From positions 1 to 33,298 of the forward strand of contig SECN01000124.1 of NCBI GenBank assembly GCA_004173515.1: 33,298 nucleotides of DNA, in the 5' to 3' direction. This DNA is from Myxococcaceae bacterium. Lineage in GTDB: Bacteria > Myxococcota > Myxococcia > Myxococcales > Myxococcaceae. Below, piece after piece: positions 26,278 to 33,298 of this stretch. Position 1 is the stretch's first letter, and the number at the start of each line of letters is the position of its first letter. The notes below the pieces were generated by a model. The model had not been told where the DNA came from. It made no database searches and worked only from the letters and a program-made list of their open reading frames with translations. Both the position numbers and the translations under genes were made by a program.

Positions 26278-27015
26278 ATGCGGGGTTGGACGGTGGCGAT
26301 GGCGGCGGCGGTGGTGCTGGTGGGGACGGGCGCAGGGGCTTTCCCGGTGCAGGTGCCGGTGGGTGCGCAGGGTGAAGCGCCGGACGTGGCGGCCCTGCGG
26401 GCGGAACTGGCGCAGAAGGACGCGCAGCTCAAGGCGGCGCTCGCACGGCTTCAGGTGTACGAGGACGAGGCGGACTTCGTCCGCGCGGAACAGATGGGCG
26501 TCGTCGAGGCCGTGCGCGCCTCCGGTCTCCCCGAGCGGCAGCAGCGCCGGCTGGCCGTCGCCATCGTTCGCGAGGCGGAGCGCAACAACCTGGATCCGAT
26601 GCTGGTGGTGGCGCTGATCCGCTGCGAGTCCTCCTTCAACAACTACGCGGTGTCCGGGGTGGGCGCCATGGGCCTCATGCAGGTGATGCCGGACACGGGC
26701 AAGTACCTGGCGGGCAAGGCGGGCTATCAGCTGGGCCGGCACACCAACCTCTTCGACTTCGAGACCAACGTAAACCTGGGCACCGCGTACCTGGCGGAGC
26801 TGATCAGCCGGTTTGGAACCGTGGAGGGCGCGCTCGTCGCCTACAACGCGGGCCCCACCACGGCCCGGAAGATCCTGGCGAAGAAGGAGAACCGGGTGAA
26901 GTTCATGGCCGGCTATCCCGCCAAGGTCGTGAAGGAGTTCCAGAAGCTGAAGGCCCAGCAGGAGCGCGCGGTGAGCCTGCGTGCTGCCCAGCCGACGGAA
27001 GGTCGCAAGGGTTGA
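26278..27015 (+). CDS. Lytic murein transglycosylase (SLT domain)
   Basis: 245 residues; ATG at 26278 is preceded by GGGGAGGG and begins a signal peptide (MRGWTVAMAAAVVLVGTGAG). A short coiled segment (~35-65) leads to an SLT/goose-lysozyme-type domain: LDPMLVVALIRCESSFNNYAVS with catalytic Glu117, GAMGLMQVMPDTG, NVNLGTAYLAEL, and GALVAYNAGP. It cleaves peptidoglycan glycan strands in the periplasm, forming 1,6-anhydromuramyl ends, and is probably exported to the periplasm. A consensus sigma-54 promoter and an upstream inverted repeat suggest activation by an enhancer-binding protein, so remodelling of the wall would be tied to a condition such as development or motility (inference). Confidence 0.9.
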   Translation: MRGWTVAMAAAVVLVGTGAGAFPVQVPVGAQGEAPDVAALRAELAQKDAQLKAALARLQVYEDEADFVRAEQMGVVEAVRASGLPERQQRRLAVAIVREAERNNLDPMLVVALIRCESSFNNYAVSGVGAMGLMQVMPDTGKYLAGKAGYQLGRHTNLFDFETNVNLGTAYLAELISRFGTVEGALVAYNAGPTTARKILAKKENRVKFMAGYPAKVVKEFQKLKAQQERAVSLRAAQPTEGRKG

Positions 27016-27148
27016 CCGTTGCGTGACAGGACTTCCGCTCGATCGCCAACACTCGGGCGGAAGTTGCACGCCTGCCACTGACTGAAAGACCCGTGAAGGT
27101 GCACTGTTGTTCTCCGGCTGCGCACCCCCATGGGTCACCTTGGGAAAG

Positions 27149-27170
27149 CCGGACCCCACACGGGGTCCGG
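27149..27170. repeat. Perfect 9-bp inverted repeat with 4-nt loop
   Basis: CCGGACCCC, loop ACAC, GGGGTCCGG. It lies between the transglycosylase and STAS genes. No T-tract follows on either strand, so it is either a weak terminator for the upstream gene or an mRNA structure. Confidence 0.6.
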
Positions 27171-27210
27171 GATGTGCATCAGCCGCCAATCACCTTCGCA
27201 GGCTGCACAC

Positions 27211-27222
27211 AGGTGCACACCT
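27211..27222. promoter_or_regulatory. Palindromic operator-like site before the STAS gene
   Basis: AGGTG-CA-CACCT is a perfect 5-2-5 palindrome, five bases before the ribosome-binding site. AGGTGCAC also occurs at 27097-27104 and CTGCACAC at 27203-27210, so the gene has a small cluster of related sites. Confidence 0.4.
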
Positions 27223-27239
27223 CAGCAGGAGCGCGGAAC

Positions 27240-27563
27240 ATGACGGGGCTTCAGATTCTTCGGGAAGAGGCGGCGGGACGGGTCACCCTGCGGCTGGAAG
27301 GAACGTTGGACGGTCGCACGGCGCAGGAGCTGAGCCTGTCGCTGCAGTCGCTGGCCAAGAGCGAAGTGGTCCTGGACTTCGCGCACCTGCGGGAGTTCAA
27401 GGACAGCGCGGTGGGGGTGCTCACCCACGGTCTGAAGGACAGCGCGGTGCAGATGCGCGGCCTGGCCACGCACCACGAGCGGATGTTCCGGTACTTCGGC
27501 GTGCTGTCCTCGCCGGCGACCCACCGGGCCTGGTACACGCCCGAGGACGTCCTCTCCGTTTAG
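27240..27563 (+). CDS. STAS-domain protein
   Basis: 107 residues. ATG at 27240 has AGGAG eight bases upstream. The order of strands and helices fits the STAS (anti-sigma-factor antagonist) fold: LRLEGTLDGRTAQELSLSLQSLAKSEVVLDFAHLREFKDSAVGVLTHGL. The segment FKDSAVGVL occupies the position where SpoIIAA-type antagonists carry the phosphorylatable Ser. No signal peptide. No partner kinase or sigma factor is adjacent, so the role (partner switching or a chemosensory or cell-polarity scaffold) is open. It is a single-gene unit with its own upstream region. Confidence 0.75.
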   Translation: MTGLQILREEAAGRVTLRLEGTLDGRTAQELSLSLQSLAKSEVVLDFAHLREFKDSAVGVLTHGLKDSAVQMRGLATHHERMFRYFGVLSSPATHRAWYTPEDVLSV

Positions 27564-27693
27564 AGGCGGCAGTGCCCCGGGCAGGCCCCGCGCATCCAGG
27601 AAGCCTCCGCGCAAGCAGGCGGGCTCCGAATGCGAAGGTGCCGCCCTGGAGGGTGTGCCGGCTCGCGGTCGCCTGGGTTAGAGTCCGCCCAGG

Positions 27694-28674
27694 ATGACCC
27701 AGCCCGCCCGCGTCCTCGGTCCTGTTCTCACCCCTGCTTCCGCGCGCGCGGTGATGGAGCGGCTCGCCGCCCAGCTTGGCCGCGCCGTGCAAGGCAAACC
27801 CACGGAGGTACAGCGCGTCGTCACCTGCGTGGTGGCGGGCGGGCACCTCCTGTTGGAGGACATGCCGGGGGTGGGCAAGACGACGCTGGCCGAGGCCCTG
27901 GCCCGCGCGTGTGCCCTGTCCTTCGCCCGCATCCAGTTCACCGCGGACCTGCTGCCGGCCGACATCCTGGGCGCGCAGGTGTTCCACTCGCAGACGGCCA
28001 CCTTCTCCTTCCGCCCCGGGCCGCTGTTCCGGCAGCTGGTGCTGGCGGACGAGCTCAACCGCGCCCCGCCGCGCACCCAGTCCGCGCTGCTGGAGGGCAT
28101 GGCGCAGGGCCAGGTGTCGCTGGACGGAGAGACGCACCCCCTGCCCTCGCCCTTCACGGTGGTGGCGACCCAGAACCCGGTGGACTTCTCCGGCACCTAC
28201 CCGCTGCCGGACTCCCAGTTGGACCGCTTCCTCGTGCGCCTGTCGCTGGGCCACCCGGCGCCGGACGTGGAGGCGCGCCTGCTCACCACGCGGGGCGCGG
28301 CGTCCCCCCTGGCGTCGGTGGAGGCGGTGACGGGGCCGGAGGAGCTGGCGTCGCTGCGCGACTTCGCCGCGGAGGTGAAGCTGGACGCATCCGTGGCGGA
28401 GTACGTGGTGCGGCTGGCCAGGGCCACGCGCGAGCACGGCGACCTGGAGCGCGGCGCCTCCACCCGCGCGGTGCTGGCGCTGGGGTCCGCCGCCCGGGCC
28501 CAGGCCCTGTGGGAGGGGCGCGACTTCGTCACCCCCGGCGACGTGCGCACCATGCTGGTGCCCTGCTGGGCGCACCGGGTGCTCCTCAGGAGCGCGGTGC
28601 AGGGCGTGTCCGCGCGCGATGAGGCGGCGCACCTGGTGGAGGAGCTGTCCCGCAAGGTGGCGGCGCCCCGGTGA
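27694..28674 (+). CDS. MoxR-family AAA+ ATPase
   Basis: 326 residues. Walker A is MPGVGKTT (residues 58-65), Walker B is LVLADE (115-120), sensor I is VVATQNPVDFSGTYPLP, and the C-terminal lid carries RGASTRAVLALGSAARA; all are MoxR hallmarks. MoxR ATPases act with neighbouring DUF58 and transglutaminase-like membrane proteins, apparently as chaperone modules for assembly or modification of envelope proteins. It overlaps the next gene by four bases (GTGA), so the three genes 27694-31711 form one operon. Confidence 0.92.
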   Translation: MTQPARVLGPVLTPASARAVMERLAAQLGRAVQGKPTEVQRVVTCVVAGGHLLLEDMPGVGKTTLAEALARACALSFARIQFTADLLPADILGAQVFHSQTATFSFRPGPLFRQLVLADELNRAPPRTQSALLEGMAQGQVSLDGETHPLPSPFTVVATQNPVDFSGTYPLPDSQLDRFLVRLSLGHPAPDVEARLLTTRGAASPLASVEAVTGPEELASLRDFAAEVKLDASVAEYVVRLARATREHGDLERGASTRAVLALGSAARAQALWEGRDFVTPGDVRTMLVPCWAHRVLLRSAVQGVSARDEAAHLVEELSRKVAAPR

Positions 28675-29648
28675 AGGCCCCCGCCCGTCCCCCCTTCCGG
28701 GCGCGGCTTCGCGCCCTCTTGCGTCCGCCGCGCACGCTGTCGGTGACGAAGACGGGCCGCACCTATCTGGTGGTGACGTTCGGCGTGGGGCTGGGCGCCC
28801 TCAACACCGGCAACAACCTGCTGTACCTGCTGCTGGGCCTGCTGCTGAGCATGGTGGTGGTGTCCGGCGTGCTGTCGGAGCGCTGCCTGCGCGACCTGAC
28901 GGTGCGCCGGGTGGGCGCCGACGCGGCCTTCGCGCGCGAGCCCTTCGCCTACCGCTGGGCGGTGTCGCGCAAGGCGGGGCACGGCTTCGCGCTGACGCTG
29001 GCGGAGGACCTGTCGCCGCTCGTCGGCACCGGCCGGCTGGGACACCTTCCCGCGGGCAGGGAGCTGGTCGTCCGGGCGGACCTGGCCGCGCCCCACCGGG
29101 GCCCGGTGAAGCTGTCCGGCGTGCGCGTCACCACCACGTGGCCCCTGGGCCTGTTCGCCAAGACGCGGGTGTTCTCGCTGGAGGGCACGCTGCTCGTGTA
29201 CCCGCGCCGAGGCTACGCCTGCCGTGAGCCCGGCCCCGCGGAGACGGGCCCCCGGGGCGAGGCGGGCAGCCCGCGCCACCAGGACGGCACCGGCGACGTG
29301 GCGGGCCTGAGGGAGCTGGCGCCGGGCGAGGACGCGCGCCGCATCCACTGGAAGAAGAGCGCCGCGGCCGGACGCCTGCTCAAGGTGGAGCGCGAGCGCG
29401 AGGAGCGCCGCATCTGGAAGCTCGCGCTGGCCCCGGGGCTCGAGGGCGAAGCGCTGGAGCGCCAGTGCGAGGAGGTCGCCGCCCAGGCGCACCAGTTGCT
29501 GGGCGCGGGCAACGAAGTCGGGCTCCAGTTTCCGGACCGCATGCTGCGTCCGGCGGCGGGCGCCGGGCAGGAGCGGCGCATCCTCCAGGCGCTCGCGTGG
29601 GTGGGCTTCGAGGACGTGGACGCCGCGGCGAAGCGGGAGGCGGCGTGA
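28671..29648 (+). CDS. DUF58 domain-containing membrane protein
   Basis: 325 residues. The start is GTG at 28671, overlapping the MoxR stop. Two hydrophobic helices (TYLVVTFGVGLGALNTG and NLLYLLLGLLLSMVVVSGVL) near residues 25-65 anchor it, followed by a beta-rich region and the DUF58 motif GEDARRIHWKKSAAAGRLLKVE near residue 220. DUF58 resembles a von Willebrand A fold and is the usual partner of MoxR. Its stop overlaps the next start as GTGA. The exact function is not established for the family. Confidence 0.88.
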   Translation: MKAPARPPFRARLRALLRPPRTLSVTKTGRTYLVVTFGVGLGALNTGNNLLYLLLGLLLSMVVVSGVLSERCLRDLTVRRVGADAAFAREPFAYRWAVSRKAGHGFALTLAEDLSPLVGTGRLGHLPAGRELVVRADLAAPHRGPVKLSGVRVTTTWPLGLFAKTRVFSLEGTLLVYPRRGYACREPGPAETGPRGEAGSPRHQDGTGDVAGLRELAPGEDARRIHWKKSAAAGRLLKVEREREERRIWKLALAPGLEGEALERQCEEVAAQAHQLLGAGNEVGLQFPDRMLRPAAGAGQERRILQALAWVGFEDVDAAAKREAA

Positions 29649-31711
29649 AGCGGCCCCTGCGCCTTCGTCTGGTGTTGCGAGACCTGGGGGCGGGCGCCGC
29701 GTTTGGCGCCATGGCCGTGTCCGGGCAGCTCCCGCTGTGGGTCCTGGGCGTCTTCCTGCTGTCGCTGGTGCTGGCGCTGTGCGACGTGCGGCTCGTGGCG
29801 CGGCACGCGCGCCTGTCGGCGGTGCTGCTGTTGTTCGCGGCCGTCCTCCTGGGCCTGCGGCTGACGTCCGGCGCGATGAACGCGGTGGTGGCCGCGTGTG
29901 CCTTCGCGGGGCTCATCTCCGCGCAGCGGATGCTGTCCACGCCGGACAGCGCCTCGGACGGCCAGACGCACCTGACGGGACTGCTGATGGTGGCCGGCGG
30001 CGCGGCGCTGTCGGGCGACATGACGTACGCGCTGTGCCTCATCGCCTTCGGGGTGCTGGCCAGCCTGTCGCTGGCGCTGGGCGTGGTGGAGGCGGCGGTG
30101 CCGGACGGCGAGCCCGTGCCGGTGCGCTCGGTGCTGCGGCCGCTGTCGGGCGGCCTGACGTTCGCGGTGGCCGGCGCGATGGCCTTCTTCATCCTCTTCC
30201 CCCGCCTCAACTGGGCCATGGTGGGCCCGCGTTCGGCGCCGGGCTTCGGCGCGGTCAGCAGCGCGGGCTTCTCCGACACGGTCCGGCTGGGCGGCGCGGG
30301 CACCATCAAGAGCAACCCGCGCGTGGTGCTGCGCGCCACCCTCACGCCCGACCCGGGCCGCGACGAGCTGGACGCCTACTGGGTGGGCCGCACCTACGAC
30401 ACCTTCGACGGCCAGGAGTGGACGAACGTCGTCGGCGCCCAGCGCACCGAGCGGCAGATCACCCTGCGCCCCGCCAGCGACACGCTGCTGCACCAGCGCA
30501 TCGAATTGCTGCCCGCCTACGGAGGCCGCACGCTGGTGGCGCTGGAGTCGCCGTCGCGGCTGGGCAACGCCGTGGCCCTCACGCCCACCGGCTCGCGGGC
30601 CAGCACCGTCCAACTGCACGGCGGAGGCGAGGTGCGCTTCACCGTCACCGCGCCCGCGTACACGTACGAAGCCTACAGCCTGCCCCCGGACGCGAAGGCG
30701 GAGGTCCCTTCCAGCCTGCGCTCCGAGGAGCGCGATCAGCTCCTCGCCCTGCCCGAACACCTGGATCCGCGCGTGGCCCGACTGGCGGCGAGCGTGCTCA
30801 ACGGGGAGAAGGAGCCGCTGGCCGCCGCGCGCAAGCTCGTCAGCCACCTGCAACGCGACTACGCGTACACGCTGGACCAGGGGGGCGGCTCCCAGGAGGA
30901 TCCGCTCGCGGACTTCCTCTTCGTGCGCAAGGCGGGGCACTGCGAACACTTCGCCACCGCGCTCACGGTGCTCCTGCGCACCCAGGGCATCTCCGCGCGG
31001 CTGGCCACCGGCTTCTTCGGCGGGGCGCGGATGGACGGCGGCTACCTGGTGCGCGCCGGGGATGCCCACGCCTGGACGCACGTCTTCGTGCCGGGGCGCG
31101 GCTTCGTCACGGTGGACGCCACCCCGCCCTCGCACCGCGCCAGCCAGGGCTCCGAGCTGCTGGAGAAGCTGCTCGCCCTCTATGAAGCCGTGGAGGGACG
31201 CTGGCGACAGTCCGTCGTCGACTACTCGTTCCGCGACCAGTTCGAGCTGGCCAACAAGCTGGTGCGCCCGCCGCGCCGCCCCGCGGAGGGCGCCGCCACC
31301 TCCAGCCACCTGCCCCCCCTGCGCGCCTGGGTGACGGCCGCCGTGGCCGCCTTCGTCGTGTGGCGCCTGGGCCGCCTGGTCGCCCGCTGGCCCCGCCGTG
31401 CCCTGCGCCTGGAGGCCACGCGCTTCCTGGACCGGGTGGAGGCGCAACTGGCCCGCGCCCACGTGCCCCGGCGCGAGGACGAATCGCTCGAAGACCTCAC
31501 CACGCGGCTTGCGCGCGAGGGCCATCCGCTGGCCCTGGCGCTCACGCCCCTGACGCGCCGCTACCTGGAAGCACGCTTCGGCGGACGGGCCCTGCGCGAG
31601 GGCGAGGCCGAATACCTGCTGTCGACGTTGCGGCGCGCGCTGGACGCCGAGGCCGCCCGCCACGCCGCGAAGCCGGCCGAGCAGGCAGGCCCTACCGCCC
31701 GCGCCTCCTGA
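29645..31711 (+). CDS. TgpA-type transglutaminase-like membrane protein (DUF3488)
   Basis: 688 residues. GTG at 29645 overlaps the DUF58 stop; longer readings start inside that gene. The first ~190 residues are six or so transmembrane helices of the DUF3488/TgpA type. A periplasmic part follows, with the transglutaminase core: Cys433 in GHCEHFATAL, His475 in GDAHAWTHVFV and Asp491 in TVDATPP form the catalytic triad. A further transmembrane helix (~560-580) precedes a DUF4129-like cytoplasmic tail. It is the last gene of the MoxR operon. A weak hairpin (CGGAAGG/CCTTCCG, 31731-31750) lies after the stop. Confidence 0.9.
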   Translation: MKRPLRLRLVLRDLGAGAAFGAMAVSGQLPLWVLGVFLLSLVLALCDVRLVARHARLSAVLLLFAAVLLGLRLTSGAMNAVVAACAFAGLISAQRMLSTPDSASDGQTHLTGLLMVAGGAALSGDMTYALCLIAFGVLASLSLALGVVEAAVPDGEPVPVRSVLRPLSGGLTFAVAGAMAFFILFPRLNWAMVGPRSAPGFGAVSSAGFSDTVRLGGAGTIKSNPRVVLRATLTPDPGRDELDAYWVGRTYDTFDGQEWTNVVGAQRTERQITLRPASDTLLHQRIELLPAYGGRTLVALESPSRLGNAVALTPTGSRASTVQLHGGGEVRFTVTAPAYTYEAYSLPPDAKAEVPSSLRSEERDQLLALPEHLDPRVARLAASVLNGEKEPLAAARKLVSHLQRDYAYTLDQGGGSQEDPLADFLFVRKAGHCEHFATALTVLLRTQGISARLATGFFGGARMDGGYLVRAGDAHAWTHVFVPGRGFVTVDATPPSHRASQGSELLEKLLALYEAVEGRWRQSVVDYSFRDQFELANKLVRPPRRPAEGAATSSHLPPLRAWVTAAVAAFVVWRLGRLVARWPRRALRLEATRFLDRVEAQLARAHVPRREDESLEDLTTRLAREGHPLALALTPLTRRYLEARFGGRALREGEAEYLLSTLRRALDAEAARHAAKPAEQAGPTARAS

Positions 31712-32130
31712 ACGGAACGGAAGTGCCCTCCGGAAGGAAGCGGCCTTCCGCTCCCGGTCGCCCCCCCTCCTCAGGGACGTCCGGGCGGAACCGAAATGCC
31801 AACGACCGCGCCTTGCGCGGCCATTAAGCGTTTCCACGAACCTTCATCCGCGAGCGCGGCGACGACGCGCGCCCGGGGGCGGAAGAGACGTGCACTTTCT
31901 ACCCACTCAGGCCCGCGGATTTCCTCCGCTGGCCGGGTAACGGTTACAGACCGCCCTACCCTGGTGCCCCCCTGTGTCCGCCAACCCCTTGGAGACACAC
32001 GCGAATACATCCGACCGCGGTTGGCATCCCGGTTGCTCAAGGCACTCCACGTCAAGTTGTAGGACTTGAACCCAGAGCACCTTTCAAACGCCTCCCCACC
32101 GTAGGAGGCCCCAATTCGGAGAATCCATCC
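31712..32130. other. 419-bp intergenic region before the sigma-factor gene
   Basis: No convincing gene. It contains a possible hairpin for the upstream operon (31731-31750), a GTAAC-g-GTTAC palindrome (31937-31947) about 106 bp before the predicted start point, and the sigma-54 promoter at 32022-32037. The palindrome is at enhancer distance and may be an activator site. Confidence 0.55.
32022..32037 (+). promoter_or_regulatory. Sigma-54 (RpoN) promoter of the RpoH-like sigma gene
   Basis: TGGCAT-N5-TTGCT matches the -24 (TGGCAY) and -12 (TTGCW) elements with exact spacing. The predicted start is near 32048, about 83 nt before the ATG at 32131. Confidence 0.7.
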
Positions 32131-33156
<1,026 letters not shown>

Positions 33157-33298
33157 CGATCCGCGGACTGGTGCTCGGCTCGGTGCTGGGCATCGTGTTC
33201 GCGGCGTCGTCCGTGTACCTGGCCATCAAGGTGGGCCTCACGGTGTCCGCGTCCATCCCGGTGGCGGTGCTCTCCATCGCCATCTTCCGGGCCCTGGG

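Noticed and set aside
31771..32062. Short open frames on both strands before the sigma gene
   Set aside because: No ribosome-binding site, no protein pattern, and they overlap the sigma-54 promoter region.

Overview
The window is GC-rich, coding-dense chromosomal DNA from a myxobacterium (Myxococcota, most likely the Corallococcus/Myxococcus group). This rests on the strong GC3 bias, a contiguous gltA-H-like/nfsA-H gene set with an AgmX/PglI-type TonB-like C-terminal domain, a PocR-type sigma-54 activator, an RpoH-like sigma factor and two close matches to the sigma-54 -24/-12 promoter. I see no rRNA, tRNA, CRISPR array, insertion sequence or prophage. Genus assignment is inference.

Layout. 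(1) 1-1634, minus strand: a cation-diffusion-facilitator metal exporter (broken) followed by an unrecognised partial gene running off the left edge. (2) 1747-4063, plus: a PocR-domain sigma-54 activator (broken) coupled by a 4-nt overlap to an alpha/beta hydrolase. (3) 4228-6075, plus: typA/bipA with a recognisable promoter and terminator. (4) 6143-8188, minus: two secreted proteins, one Vps62-like and one with a PKD-like domain. (5) 8286-9653: a DUF3224 protein divergent from an AraC-type regulator. (6) 9663-21654, minus: about 12 kb best read as the nfsA-H locus, the paralogue of the gliding-motility glt genes that in Myxococcus xanthus builds the envelope machine for spore-coat assembly. 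It has beta-barrels A, B and H, TPR proteins C, D and E, small periplasmic F, and inner-membrane FHA/TonB-like G. A strong intrinsic terminator separates G from H. (7) 21969-22637, minus: a stand-alone rplC with its own promoter and terminator. (8) 22717-25984, minus: a coiled-coil protein, a helical hypothetical, a HupE/UreJ-like membrane protein, a zinc-ribbon protein and a tiny two-helix membrane protein. (9) 26278-27563, plus: a lytic transglycosylase behind a sigma-54 promoter and a STAS-domain protein. (10) 27694-31711, plus: a tightly coupled MoxR ATPase / DUF58 / TgpA-type transglutaminase operon. (11) 32022 to the end, plus: an RpoH-like sigma factor behind a sigma-54 promoter, then the start of an OPT-family transporter.

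The most unusual property is a series of lesions inside otherwise well-conserved genes. The metal exporter (~935), the sigma-54 activator (~2945), nfsC (~19113 and a 10-bp tandem duplication at 19611-19630), nfsA (~21125) and the sigma factor (~32910) each switch frame or lose a conserved segment at one sharp point, with clean coding on both sides. In three of them family knowledge says DNA is missing, not just shifted. Six such events in 33 kb, mostly in housekeeping-like genes, point first to assembly misjoins or collapsed gaps. Real decay is the alternative, and would mean loss of the sporulation machine and of a stress sigma factor. Functional statements for the broken genes describe the intact family.
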